Below, piece by piece: positions 6,557-15,066 of a stretch of 15,810 nucleotides of DNA. The stretch is from Cognatazoarcus sp050305135. Lineage in GTDB: Bacteria > Pseudomonadota > Gammaproteobacteria > Burkholderiales > Rhodocyclaceae. Under the pieces are notes generated by a model. It searched no databases. It was not told the origin of the DNA and was given only the letters and a program-made list of their open reading frames with translations. Both the position numbers and the translations under genes were made by a program. The number at the start of each line of letters is the position of its first letter. Position 1 is the stretch's first letter. Location of the stretch: positions 1-15,810 of the forward strand of contig JBNLET010000079.1 of the NCBI GenBank assembly GCA_050305135.1, given 5' to 3'.

Positions 6557-9043
6557 ATGTTCCGATCGATGACCGATTCGCAGACGAGCACTGCCATCAC
6601 GCCGCCCTGGTCGCTGCCTGCGGCGCTCGAACACGCCTTCGACCTGTTCGCCTGCTTCGACGAGGAAGGCCGCATGGTGTGGGCCAATGCCCGCTGTCGC
6701 CAGCTGACCGGCTGGATTCCGGCCAACGGGGAAGCCGGCCGGGCCGAACGGATTCCGGCGCCGCTGGCCGAGGCGGTATGCGGGGTCCTCGCATCGAACG
6801 CGCCTCGCCGGCTCGAGCATCCCGCCGACTGCCCCGAGCCGTCCCTCGGGCCGTTCGCGTGCCAGCTCCTGCCGATGGCCGAAGGCGGCCGCAGCGGGGT
6901 ACTGTTCCTGGCGCGCGACGTCAGCCGCCGGCTCGAGGCGGAACGCCGCTTGCAGGAGCGGGAGTACGCCTATCGGATGCTGGCCGAGAACTCCCCCGAC
7001 ATCATCATCCGCTACGGCATGGACGGCAGGGCAAACTACTGCAATCGGGAGATCAACGAGCAGGTTGCCGTCAGCGCGGCCACGGTGGTCGGCCACAAGC
7101 CGTCCGAAGCCGCACCGCCCGGCATGCTCGGCGTCGAGGCCTACGAGCGCCAGCTGGCAGCGACGCTGGCCACCGGCCGGCCCGGCGCCGTCGAGCTGCA
7201 GGTGCCGACGCCGAACGGGGAAACGCACGTCCATGGCATTGCGTTTTCGGCCGACCGCGATGCCGACGGCAGGATCTGCGGTGCGATCGCGGTCGGCCGC
7301 GACATCACCGAGCAGGCCGAGATGCGCAAGGCCCTGCTCGAGAAGGAGCGCCAGTTCCGCAGCCTGGCCGAGAACGCCGGCGACAACATCATCCGCTGGG
7401 GCCCGGGCGGCGAGATCATCTACCTCAATCCGGCCATGGAAAGGCAGTTCGGCATGGCGGCCGAGGACGTGCTCGGACGCACGTCGCACAGCCTGTGGCC
7501 GGACGGCCGCTACGCGTTCATCGAGCAGGCGGTGGAGCGCGTGCTGGCGGGCGGGCCGGCCGAGATGGTGGAAGTCCATGTGCAGGTCGCGCCCGCCGAC
7601 TACATCGTGCATCAGGTGCGGGTGGTGCCCGAACGGAATGCCGAGGGCCGGCTGTGCAGCGCACTCGGTTTCGGCCGCGACGTGACCGAGTCGGTGCGCC
7701 ACCGGCATACCATCGAGGCCTTGGTACGCACCGACCCGCTGACCGGTCTCGGCAATCGCCAGGCGCTGCGCGAGAGTGCGGCGCGGATGCTGGCCGCGGC
7801 CGCTCGCCACGGCCGCCGCCTGGGCGTGATGCTGCTCGACCTGGATCGCTTCAAGCACGTCAATGACGACCTCGGCCACAGCGCGGGCGACGAACTGCTG
7901 GAGCACATCTCGCGCCGCCTGCAGGCCTGCGTGCGGGCCGAGGATCTGATCGTGCGCCTCGGCGGCGACGAGTTCGTGCTGCTGCTCGACGAGGGCCGCG
8001 AGGCCTCGTCGCTGCGCGCCGTCGCCGACAAGCTGCACCGGGCGATCGGCTGCAGCATCGTGGTCGGCGGCCACGAGATGAGCCCTTCCGCCAGCATCGG
8101 CGTGGCGGTCGCGCCGGACGACGGCGAAGACTTCGAGCAATTGCTGTCGCACGCCGACGCCGCGATGTACCACGCCAAGCGCAACGGTCGCAGCCGCACC
8201 GAGTTCTATTGCGCCAGCATCGGCGAGGCAGTGCGCGAGCGTGCCGATCTCGAGAAGGCGATGCGCGAGGCGCGCTTCGGCAACGGGCTCGAAGCCCACT
8301 GCCAGCCGGTCGTGGACCTGCGCCGCGGCGGCCTGGCGGTCGGCGCCGAATTCCTGCTGCGCTGGCGGCATCCGCAAGCGGGCCTGCTCGGCCCCGATCG
8401 CTTCATCCCGCTGGCCGAGGAGACCGGCATGATCGTGCCGATGGGACGCTGGATGCTGCGCACTGCGGCGGCGGCCGCCGCGCGCTGGAACCGGGGCCGC
8501 TCGCGGCCGTTCTATTTCAGCGTCAACGTCTCGGCGCGCCAGTTCGCGCTCGACGACGTGTTCGAAGCGGTCAGCGACGCGCTCCTGGCCGCCGGTGCCG
8601 AACCGCACTGGCTGACGGTCGAGATCACCGAGAGCCTGCTCGCCGAGGATGGCGACCGGGTGCGCGAGACGCTGGCCGCGCTGCGCGCGCAGGGCATCCG
8701 CATCGCGATCGACGATTTCGGCACCGGCTACTCGGCCTTGAGCTACCTGACGCGTTTCCCGGTGGACGTGCTGAAAATCGACCGCAGCTTCGTGCGGGGC
8801 ATCGCGCCGGAGTCCGGCGGCCGGACCGAGGACCGGCGCGCGGCCGAACTGGCCAAGGCCTTCATCGCGATGGCGCGCGCGCTGGAGCTGCAGGTGGTGG
8901 CCGAGGGCGTCGAGAGCGATGCCGAGGCGCGCTTCCTGGTGATGCACGGCTGCCGCTACGCGCAGGGCTATCGCTTCGGCCGACCGCTGCCGCTGCACGC
9001 GTTCGACCGCCAACAGGGCCTGGGCGCGCACGGCGCCCCCTAA
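6557..9043 (+). CDS. PAS-PAS-PAS-GGDEF-EAL cyclic-di-GMP cyclase/phosphodiesterase
   Basis: This is an 828-residue soluble protein. Three PAS-like sensor modules occupy about 18-125, 136-255 and 265-380, the second and third each ending in a GRDITE/GRDVTE motif. The GGDEF domain (about 388-550) has an intact GGDEF at 469-473 and an inhibitory-site RxxD (RAED) five residues before it, so it should make c-di-GMP with product feedback. The EAL domain (about 565-815) reads EFL at 598-600 instead of EAL. The other catalytic positions are present: Asn in SVNVS, Glu in VEITES, IDDFGTGYS, LKIDRSF, EGVES and QGYRFGRP. No membrane segment is seen. The ATG at 6557 is chosen because it begins the PAS-like sequence; ATG at 6569 is an alternative. 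The peroxidase gene follows after 14 bases, so the two are probably co-transcribed. Confidence 0.9.
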   Translation: MFRSMTDSQTSTAITPPWSLPAALEHAFDLFACFDEEGRMVWANARCRQLTGWIPANGEAGRAERIPAPLAEAVCGVLASNAPRRLEHPADCPEPSLGPFACQLLPMAEGGRSGVLFLARDVSRRLEAERRLQEREYAYRMLAENSPDIIIRYGMDGRANYCNREINEQVAVSAATVVGHKPSEAAPPGMLGVEAYERQLAATLATGRPGAVELQVPTPNGETHVHGIAFSADRDADGRICGAIAVGRDITEQAEMRKALLEKERQFRSLAENAGDNIIRWGPGGEIIYLNPAMERQFGMAAEDVLGRTSHSLWPDGRYAFIEQAVERVLAGGPAEMVEVHVQVAPADYIVHQVRVVPERNAEGRLCSALGFGRDVTESVRHRHTIEALVRTDPLTGLGNRQALRESAARMLAAAARHGRRLGVMLLDLDRFKHVNDDLGHSAGDELLEHISRRLQACVRAEDLIVRLGGDEFVLLLDEGREASSLRAVADKLHRAIGCSIVVGGHEMSPSASIGVAVAPDDGEDFEQLLSHADAAMYHAKRNGRSRTEFYCASIGEAVRERADLEKAMREARFGNGLEAHCQPVVDLRRGGLAVGAEFLLRWRHPQAGLLGPDRFIPLAEETGMIVPMGRWMLRTAAAAAARWNRGRSRPFYFSVNVSARQFALDDVFEAVSDALLAAGAEPHWLTVEITESLLAEDGDRVRETLAALRAQGIRIAIDDFGTGYSALSYLTRFPVDVLKIDRSFVRGIAPESGGRTEDRRAAELAKAFIAMARALELQVVAEGVESDAEARFLVMHGCRYAQGYRFGRPLPLHAFDRQQGLGAHGAP

Positions 9044-9057
9044 AGGATTCGGGGATC

Positions 9058-10170
9058 ATGTCGAAGCAAGCAGTTGGCCCCATGGCTGGACCGTTCGGCG
9101 AAGACCGTGCAACGAACCGGCGCAACATCGTGACGAAACGCTATCACTTGCTGATCGCAGCCCTGCTGGCGCTGCTGGCGATCGCGCTGACCGGCGCCAG
9201 CCTGTTCCGAATCGAAGCGACCGGTGTCGCCGAGCCTCGGCACGGAGAGGCCTTGCCGTCCCCGCTCGGCCAGCTCGAGGAGGAGCCGCTGCTGCCGCTG
9301 CCGGCGGTGCCCGACCTGCCCCCCGAGCGGGTGGCCCTCGGCGAGGCGCTGTTCTTCGATCCGATCCTGTCCGGCGACAACACCGTGTCCTGCGCCTCCT
9401 GCCACAAGCTGGCAGCCGGCGGCGCCGACGATAGGTCGTTCTCGCTCGGGGTCGGCGGCGCCCGCGGCATCATCAACGCGCCGACCGTCTTCAACGCCGC
9501 GCTGAACTTCGCCCAGTTCTGGGACGGCCGGGCCGACAGCCTCGAGAGCCAGATCGACGGACCGGTGACCAATCCGATCGAAATGAACGCCGACTGGCCG
9601 GGCGTGCTGCAACGGCTGCAGGCGCAGGCGGACTACGCGCGGCGCTTCGGCGAGACCTATCCGGACGGCGTCACGGCCGACAACGTGCGCGATGCGCTGG
9701 CGAGCTTCGAACGCACGCTGCTGACGCCGGACGCGCCGCTGGACCGCTATCTGCTCGGCGACCGCGACGCGCTGAACGCCGACCAGAAGGAAGGCTACCG
9801 GCGCTTCAAGCAGCTCGGCTGCGCCAGCTGCCACCAGGGCGCCAACGTGGGCGGCAACCTGTTTCAACGCTTCGGCGTGATGGTGGACTACTTCGCCGAG
9901 CGCGGCACGGCCAGCGAGCAGACCAACCTGGGACGCTTCAACGTCACCGGCGACGCCGACGATCTGCACGTCTTCAAGGTGCCGAGCCTGCGCAACGTGG
10001 CCCAGACCGCGCCCTATTTCCACGACGGCAGCGTCGACTCGCTGGAAGAGGCGGTGACCATCATGGGCCGGGTCCAGCTCGGCCAGCGACTGTCGGATGA
10101 AGACGTGCGCTACATCGTGGCCTTCCTCGGCACCCTGAGCGGCCACTATCGCCGCGGGCGGCTGCAATGA
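9058..10170 (+). CDS. Di-haem cytochrome c peroxidase (CcpA/MauG family)
   Basis: This is a 370-residue protein. A hydrophobic segment around residues 30-50 (LLIAALLALLAIALTG) should direct it to the periplasm as a signal sequence or anchor. Two CxxCH haem c sites (CASCH) lie at 112-116 and 255-259, about 140 residues apart as usual for bacterial di-haem peroxidases. Met336 in the TIMGRVQLGQRL segment is a likely distal ligand of the high-potential haem. The family reduces hydrogen peroxide to water with electrons from small c-type cytochromes; MauG-like relatives oxidise proteins instead. The ATG at 9058 follows GGGGA at close spacing; an in-frame GTG at 9130 would give a more typical, shorter signal. 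The stop overlaps the next gene in ATGA, tying this enzyme to a membrane c-di-GMP protein. Confidence 0.9.
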   Translation: MSKQAVGPMAGPFGEDRATNRRNIVTKRYHLLIAALLALLAIALTGASLFRIEATGVAEPRHGEALPSPLGQLEEEPLLPLPAVPDLPPERVALGEALFFDPILSGDNTVSCASCHKLAAGGADDRSFSLGVGGARGIINAPTVFNAALNFAQFWDGRADSLESQIDGPVTNPIEMNADWPGVLQRLQAQADYARRFGETYPDGVTADNVRDALASFERTLLTPDAPLDRYLLGDRDALNADQKEGYRRFKQLGCASCHQGANVGGNLFQRFGVMVDYFAERGTASEQTNLGRFNVTGDADDLHVFKVPSLRNVAQTAPYFHDGSVDSLEEAVTIMGRVQLGQRLSDEDVRYIVAFLGTLSGHYRRGRLQ

Positions 10171-12803
10171 GCGGGGCGGCACCGACCGGCGGCACGCGCC
10201 GCGACCGGCAGCTGCGGCTCGAGATCGCCGTGGCGCTGGCGGCCGTCGTTGCGGTGTGCAGCCTGCTGAGCTGGCTCTTCCTGCGTGCCGATCCGGGCGA
10301 CCGCGCCTCGCGCCTGGCCTACGAGCAGGCCCTGCACGGCGTGCAGCGAACCGACGCCGAACTCAACGCAGCCGTACTGTCCAACCGGCTCGGGCTGGAG
10401 AGCAACTTCGACGCCATGACGAGCCACGTCGCCCGGCTGAAGACGCTCGGCGCCCGCCTGAGCCGCTTGCCGGACGCCAGCATGCCGGACGAACTGCGCC
10501 AGGCGCTCGACGACAGCCGCCGCGAATATCTCGCGCTGCAGGCACGCAAGGCGCGCTACGTGGATGACTTCAAGCGCAGCCACTCGGTGCTGCGCAATTC
10601 GATGGCGTATTTTCCGGTCACCGTCGAGCGACTCGGCTCGCAGCCTCTGCAGCCGTCCGAGCTGCGCTTGATCGAAGCCTACGGGTTGGCGGTGCTGAAC
10701 CACAGCCAGAATCCCGACCCGGCCATCGCCGCCCGGGCCGAGAGCCTGGCCGCGCAACTGGGGCGGCTGCACGAATCGCTGCCGCCGGAGCTCGAGACGT
10801 TGGTCCGACACGGCAGGGCCATCATCGGCCGCAAGCCCGAGGTGGACGCGATCTCGCGCGAAATCCTGGATCTGCCGACGGCGGCGGTCAGCGAGAGGCT
10901 GCTGCACGACTACAGCCGCTCGCTCGGCTACGCCAACCAGCAGGCCCATCGCCTGAGACTGCTGCTGTACCTGGCCGCCCTGTGCCTGGCCGCCTACCTG
11001 GCGGCCGTGCTGCTGCGGCTGGGCAAGACATCCGGCGCCCTGCGGCAGGCCAACAGCGATCTGCAGGACCGCATCCGCATCGAGAAGCGCACCGCGGCCG
11101 AGCTGCGCCTGTACGCCTCGGTGTTCACAAATGCCCGCGAAGGCATGATCGTGACCGACGGCCAGACCCGCATCGTCGCGGTCAACCCGGCGTTCACGGC
11201 GATCACCGGCTACCCCGCCGACGAAGTGCTCGGCCGGACGCCGTCGATGCTGGCATCCGGCCGCCACGACCGCGGCCACTACCAGGAGATGTGGGCCCAG
11301 CTGAAGATCGGCGGCCAGTGGGCCGGCGAGATCTGGAATCGGCGCAAGGACGGCAGCGTCTATCCGGAGTGGCTGTCGATCACCGCGGTCGGCGGCGACC
11401 CGGCGGCGCCGGCCCACTACATCGGCCTGTTTTCCGACATCACCGAGCGCAAGGAGGCCGAGGCGCGCATCGAGCACCTGGCCCACCACGACCTGCTCAC
11501 CGGCCTGCCGAACCGGGCGCTGATGAGCGACCGCCTCGACCACGCCATCAGCCACTGCCGCCGCCAGGACACGATGCTGGCGGTGCTGTTCGTGGACCTG
11601 GACCGTTTCAAGGTCATCAACGACACCCTCGGCCACGACGTCGGCGATGCGCTGCTGGTCGAAGCCGCCGAGCGCTGTCGCGAGATCGTGCGCGAGTCGG
11701 ACACCGTCTCGCGCCAGGGCGACGACGAATTCGTGATCCTGCTGTCCCAGTTGCGCTCGGCCCAGGATGCCCGCCACGTCACGCACAAGCTGATCGATCT
11801 ACTGTCCCGTCCGTACGCGCTCGGCGATCACGAACTGACCGTGACCGCCAGCATCGGCATCGCCGTCTACCCGGGCGACGGCGACACGGCCTCGGAACTG
11901 ATGCGCAACGCCGACGGTGCCATGAACCGGGCCAAGGCCGAGGGCCGCAACCGCTTCGAGTTCCATTCGCCCGATCTGAAACAGGACGCCCTCGGCCAGT
12001 TGCTGATGGAAAACCAGTTGCGCGGCGCGCTCGAGCGCGACGAACTGCTGCTGTACTACCAGCCCAAGATCTGCGCCCGCAGCGGCCGCTGTACCGGCCT
12101 GGAAGCCCTGCTGCGCTGGCAGCATCCGGTCGAAGGCCTGCTGCTGCCGGGCCGCTTCATCCGCAGCGCGGAGAATTGCGGCCTGATCGTGCCGATCGGC
12201 GCCTGGGTGGTCGACAAGGTCTGCCGCCAGCTGCGCGCCTGGCTCGACGCCGGCCTTGCACCGCCGCGGGTGGCGGTGAACCTGTCGGCCCACCAGTTCG
12301 CCCGGCAGGACGTCGAAAACCTGGTCGCGGCCGCGCTCGAGGCCCACGGCATCCCGGCCGAGCTGCTGGAACTGGAGATCACCGAGACGATGCTGATGCG
12401 CAGCCCCGACGAGGCCGCCGCGCTGCTGCGCCGCCTGCGGGCGCGTGGCCTGACCGTCTCGATCGACGATTTCGGCACCGGCTACTCCTCGCTCGGCTAC
12501 CTGAGGACCTTCCCGGTGCACGAACTGAAGATCGACGCCGGCTTCGTGCGCGGCATCGAACCCAGCGGCGACGACGGCAAGATCGCCAAGGCCATCATCG
12601 CGCTGGCCCACGAACTCGGCCTGTCGGTGGTGGCCGAGGGCGTCGAGACCCCCTACCAGCACGAGTTCCTGGTCGAGCACGGCTGCGACCAGTTGCAGGG
12701 CTTCCTGTTCGACCGTCCGCTGCCGCCGGGCGATGCGATCAAACACTTCCGCGCTCCGGACGCGGAAACCCCGGCGGTTCCGGCCGACAGCGGGCCGGAT
12801 TGA
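10167..12803 (+). CDS. Membrane sensor with PAS-GGDEF-EAL domains (cyclic-di-GMP turnover)
   Basis: This is an 878-residue protein. Transmembrane segments at about 20-39 and 263-285 enclose a roughly 220-residue periplasmic, mostly helical region. Its LNAAVLSNRLGLESNFD section resembles the DAHL-type helical sensor domain, a tentative assignment. A PAS domain follows (about 310-425, ending SDITERKEAE), then GGDEF (about 434-600) and EAL (about 612-860). The GGDEF signature is GDDEF (518-522), with the second Gly replaced by Asp; RxxD (RESD) is kept five residues before it. The EAL domain has EALLRW at 646 and the expected AVNLS, LEITET, IDDFGTGYS, LKIDAGF, EGVET and LQGFLF, so phosphodiesterase activity is likely while cyclase activity is uncertain. 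The start overlaps the peroxidase stop by four bases, suggesting that the sensor works with that periplasmic enzyme. Confidence 0.9.
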   Translation: MSGAAPTGGTRRDRQLRLEIAVALAAVVAVCSLLSWLFLRADPGDRASRLAYEQALHGVQRTDAELNAAVLSNRLGLESNFDAMTSHVARLKTLGARLSRLPDASMPDELRQALDDSRREYLALQARKARYVDDFKRSHSVLRNSMAYFPVTVERLGSQPLQPSELRLIEAYGLAVLNHSQNPDPAIAARAESLAAQLGRLHESLPPELETLVRHGRAIIGRKPEVDAISREILDLPTAAVSERLLHDYSRSLGYANQQAHRLRLLLYLAALCLAAYLAAVLLRLGKTSGALRQANSDLQDRIRIEKRTAAELRLYASVFTNAREGMIVTDGQTRIVAVNPAFTAITGYPADEVLGRTPSMLASGRHDRGHYQEMWAQLKIGGQWAGEIWNRRKDGSVYPEWLSITAVGGDPAAPAHYIGLFSDITERKEAEARIEHLAHHDLLTGLPNRALMSDRLDHAISHCRRQDTMLAVLFVDLDRFKVINDTLGHDVGDALLVEAAERCREIVRESDTVSRQGDDEFVILLSQLRSAQDARHVTHKLIDLLSRPYALGDHELTVTASIGIAVYPGDGDTASELMRNADGAMNRAKAEGRNRFEFHSPDLKQDALGQLLMENQLRGALERDELLLYYQPKICARSGRCTGLEALLRWQHPVEGLLLPGRFIRSAENCGLIVPIGAWVVDKVCRQLRAWLDAGLAPPRVAVNLSAHQFARQDVENLVAAALEAHGIPAELLELEITETMLMRSPDEAAALLRRLRARGLTVSIDDFGTGYSSLGYLRTFPVHELKIDAGFVRGIEPSGDDGKIAKAIIALAHELGLSVVAEGVETPYQHEFLVEHGCDQLQGFLFDRPLPPGDAIKHFRAPDAETPAVPADSGPD

Positions 12804-12836
12804 AGCCGGCGCCGGCCCGACGAGCGGCGGGCCAAA

Positions 12837-12850
12837 TTGAGGCGGGTCAA
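12837..12850. promoter_or_regulatory. FNR/DNR-like box upstream of the FmdE-like gene
   Basis: TTGAGGCGGGTCAA matches the TTGA-N6-TCAA core of the CRP/FNR family site (consensus TTGAT-N4-ATCAA), with 8 of 10 defined bases. It lies in the 103-base gap between the sensor gene and the FmdE-like gene, 57 bases before the latter's ATG. A weak -10 candidate (CAGACT, 12873-12878) would place the box near the position used in class II FNR activation. A GC-rich hairpin (12814-12833) precedes it and may end upstream transcription. Confidence 0.45.
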
Positions 12851-12906
12851 GTCGCCTCGCGCCGCTAGGCGCCAGACTGCCGGCTCTGCCGACCGGAGCA
12901 CGCAGC

Positions 12907-13509
12907 ATGGGATTCCCCGACTTCTACCGCCGCATCCCGCGGCTGGCCCTGATGGATCCGCTGGCCGAGCTGCTCGGCGCCAGCGACGACGGCCGGCTGG
13001 CGTACGGCTTCGAGGACGCCGTGCGGCTCACCGGCCATGCCTGCCCGACCGTGGCGATCGCCTACGGCCTGACCGTCAAGGGCATGCAGGCCTTGTTCCC
13101 CGACGGCGTGCCGCAGCGCGGCAGCGTCCATGCGCGCTTCGCCGGCGCCTTCGACGAGGGCAGCACCGGCGTCGTCGCCAGCGTCGTCACGCTGCTCACC
13201 GGCGCCGCCGGCGAGGGCGGCTTCAAAGGTCTGGGCGGTCGCCATGCGCGCTGCGGCCGCTGCGAGTTCGCAGCGGGCGGCGAGGGCTTCAGCCTGCACC
13301 GCGACGGCGGTGCAGGCGTGGCGCTGCAGGGCCGGCTCGAGCGCGTGCCCGCCGACCCGCGGCTGGCCGAACTGCTGCCGCGCTGCGTGGCCGGCGACGC
13401 GACTCGCGAGGAGCGGGCCAGCTTGCGCCACATCTGGCAGCGGCGCATCGAACGTCTGCTGGTGGACCACTGGCACGACGAGGACGTCTGGCTGGTGCGC
13501 CCGCTGTGA
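12907..13509 (+). CDS. FmdE-like domain protein
   Basis: This is a 200-residue protein. LTGHACPTVAIAYGL at 41-55, followed by a PDG-x-P-x-RG segment (65-72) and DEGSTGVVASVVTLLTGA (83-100), matches the FmdE family. That family is named after a protein of the molybdenum formylmethanofuran dehydrogenase operon, but many members occur in non-methanogens with unknown function. His44 and Cys46 are candidate metal ligands, and a CxxC pair (Cys116, Cys119) could form a further metal site. No signal peptide is apparent. ATG at 12907 has GGAG eight bases upstream. The gene overlaps the next by four bases (GTGA), and the FNR/DNR-like box upstream suggests induction in low oxygen or nitric oxide. The family is fairly clear; the role is not known. 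Confidence 0.7.
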   Translation: MGFPDFYRRIPRLALMDPLAELLGASDDGRLAYGFEDAVRLTGHACPTVAIAYGLTVKGMQALFPDGVPQRGSVHARFAGAFDEGSTGVVASVVTLLTGAAGEGGFKGLGGRHARCGRCEFAAGGEGFSLHRDGGAGVALQGRLERVPADPRLAELLPRCVAGDATREERASLRHIWQRRIERLLVDHWHDEDVWLVRPL

Positions 13510-14261
13510 GCGCGGCACCGCGGCCCCGGCCGCTGACATCCTGCGACCTGGCCGCCGCACTGGCCGACGGCTGGCACGTACTGCGCCGCTGCCCGCGCTT
13601 CAGCCTGGGCTACGGCGCGCTCTTCACGGTCGCCGGCGGCCTGCTGATCTGGGCCGCGCAAGCCTTCGGCGTGGCGCCGATGGCGCCTGCACTGGCGGGC
13701 GGCTTCCTGCTCGTCGGCCCGGCCGCGACGGCCGGCCTGGTCGGCACCGCGCGCCGGCTGCGGCGCGGCGAGGCGCCGAGCATGGGCCGGCTCCTCTCAA
13801 CGCTGTACGGCGCGCCACGCGGCCTGTGGGCGCTGGCCCTGTTCTGCGTGCTGATCTACTTCATCTGGATCACCGACGCCGGCACGCTGTACAGCATCAT
13901 GATCGGCGAAGCGCGCAGCGGCCTGGACCAGGCCCTGCCGCTGGCGCCGGATACCGCCCGCTTCCAGCTCTTCTCGGCCGCCACCGGCCTGGTGCTGGCC
14001 AGCGTGGTGTTCGCCGTCAGCGTGCACACGGTGCCACTGATGGTCCGCTGCCACACACCGCTGGTCGGGGCCATCATCGCCAGCGTCCGCGCGCTGGCCA
14101 CGAGCCCGTTGAGCCATGCCGCCTGGGCCCTGACGCTGGCCGCCGGCGTCGCCGTCAGCCTGCTGTTTCCGCCGCTGCTGTGTGCCTCGCTGCCACTGCT
14201 CGCCTACGCCGGCGACGCGCTGAGCGAGAGCTGTTTCCCGGATTGCATGGGCGCTCACTGA
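13506..14261 (+). CDS. Polytopic membrane protein, DUF2189-like
   Basis: This is a 251-residue protein with about five or six hydrophobic segments: near residues 32-75 (two, with an AGGFLLVGPAATAGL turn), 103-120 (LWALALFCVLIYFIW), 155-175, and 200-235 (two). The pattern FLLVGPAATAGLVGTARRLRRGE, then VPLMVRC with the polar HTPLVGAIIASVRAL stretch after it, resembles the DUF2189 family of inner-membrane proteins of unknown function. The start is GTG at 13506, overlapping the FmdE-like stop (GTGA), so the pair is likely translated together. The open frame extends upstream through the FmdE-like gene but is only its shadow. Enzymatic motifs were not seen. The membrane location is reliable; the family name is tentative. 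Confidence 0.7.
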   Translation: MSAAPRPRPLTSCDLAAALADGWHVLRRCPRFSLGYGALFTVAGGLLIWAAQAFGVAPMAPALAGGFLLVGPAATAGLVGTARRLRRGEAPSMGRLLSTLYGAPRGLWALALFCVLIYFIWITDAGTLYSIMIGEARSGLDQALPLAPDTARFQLFSAATGLVLASVVFAVSVHTVPLMVRCHTPLVGAIIASVRALATSPLSHAAWALTLAAGVAVSLLFPPLLCASLPLLAYAGDALSESCFPDCMGAH

Positions 14262-14267
14262 GCCACG

Positions 14268-14285
14268 GCATGGGCCGCCCCATGC
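14268..14285. terminator. Stem-loop between convergent genes, possible terminator
   Basis: GCATGGG and CCCATGC form a perfect 7-bp stem with a CCGC loop, starting seven bases after the DUF2189-like stop. There is no following T tract. The convergent gap 14262-14485 holds nothing else that I can identify: a 57-codon minus-strand frame there is not supported. Confidence 0.35.
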
Positions 14286-14485
14286 GCGGCGATCTCGTGC
14301 GCGTCTCGCCGGGCAGGATTGCCGGCGATCGAATACTGCCGCGTCGCCAGGCCGCCGTCGGCCAGCAGCAGCGCCAGCGCGCGCAAGGCTATCCCCCCGC
14401 GCGGTTTCGAACCGAAGCGCCGGCGCATTGCGGCTCGAACTTTGCGGCGTCGGCCGTGGGCGCTGAAGCGCTTCCGGCCCGATGT

Positions 14486-14965
14486 TTACGGCGTCGATAC
14501 GCCGCAGCGCTCGCCCAGCCCGCGCGCGGCCTGGATGCGGTGCGTCGGCGGCGGCCCGCCACCGCGCGCGCGGAACTCCAGCAGGCGTTCGCCGGCACGC
14601 AGCACGAGCCGATCCTCGCTCATCAGCTCGATGCGGAGCTCGTCCAGTTGCGGCGGAATGCCGTCCAGGCCCTGTCGCGCGACGGCCTGCCGGTCGTGCA
14701 AGGTGATCCGCTCGCCGGCCAGCCGGTAGCGGCCGCGTTCGACCACGCCGTCGGCCCCCGGCGCGCGGCAGGCGTTCAGGAACAGATAGCGCTCGACGCC
14801 GAAGTAGATGACGTCCGGGCAGGCCGAGTGGCCGGCCGAGACCCAGCGGGTATGCTCGAGCGGATGGGCATCCGCGCACGGTGACTGCAGGGCGAGCAGC
14901 AGCGCGAGGCGGCGGATCGCAGTCCATTTGCCGCCTCCGTGCCGTCCGCCGCCCGCACGCAGCAT
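14486..14965 (-). CDS. Small secreted protein of unknown function
   Basis: This is a 159-residue protein that I do not recognise. The N-terminus has a basic region (TAIRR) and a hydrophobic core LALLLALQS followed by a small-residue stretch (CADAHP) that suits signal peptidase cleavage, so export to the periplasm or beyond is likely. The mature part starts with HPLEHTRWVSAGHSACPDVIYFG and contains repeated charged beta-like stretches; two Cys (in HSACPD and LNACRAP) could form a disulfide. The ATG at 14965 is supported by a strong GGGAGG five bases upstream; an upstream in-frame extension to 15073 is low-complexity and rejected. It lies downstream of the outer-membrane protein gene on the same strand, 171 bases away. 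Confidence 0.65.
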   Translation of the reverse strand: MLRAGGGRHGGGKWTAIRRLALLLALQSPCADAHPLEHTRWVSAGHSACPDVIYFGVERYLFLNACRAPGADGVVERGRYRLAGERITLHDRQAVARQGLDGIPPQLDELRIELMSEDRLVLRAGERLLEFRARGGGPPPTHRIQAARGLGERCGVSTP

Positions 14966-15066
14966 TCGAGCCTCCCGGCCGCCCCGGCCCTCGCTGGCCC
15001 TCGGACGGAGCGCCGGGCGCCCGCCGAGGGTCCGTCGCCTACTGTTGTAGCTCCACACCGCCGCAA

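Noticed and set aside
10146..12908. Long minus-strand open frames opposite the membrane GGDEF-EAL gene
   Set aside because: They mirror the codon pattern of the real gene and show no domain motif.
14255..14428. 57-codon minus-strand open frame starting at an ATG in the convergent gap
   Set aside because: It overlaps the end of the DUF2189-like gene, has no clear ribosome-binding site or recognisable domain, and such frames are common by chance in GC-rich DNA.
14405..14428. tRNA-like T-arm (GGTTCGAA-type sequence) in the convergent gap
   Set aside because: The flanking stem is only three pairs long and no acceptor, D or anticodon arms could be found.
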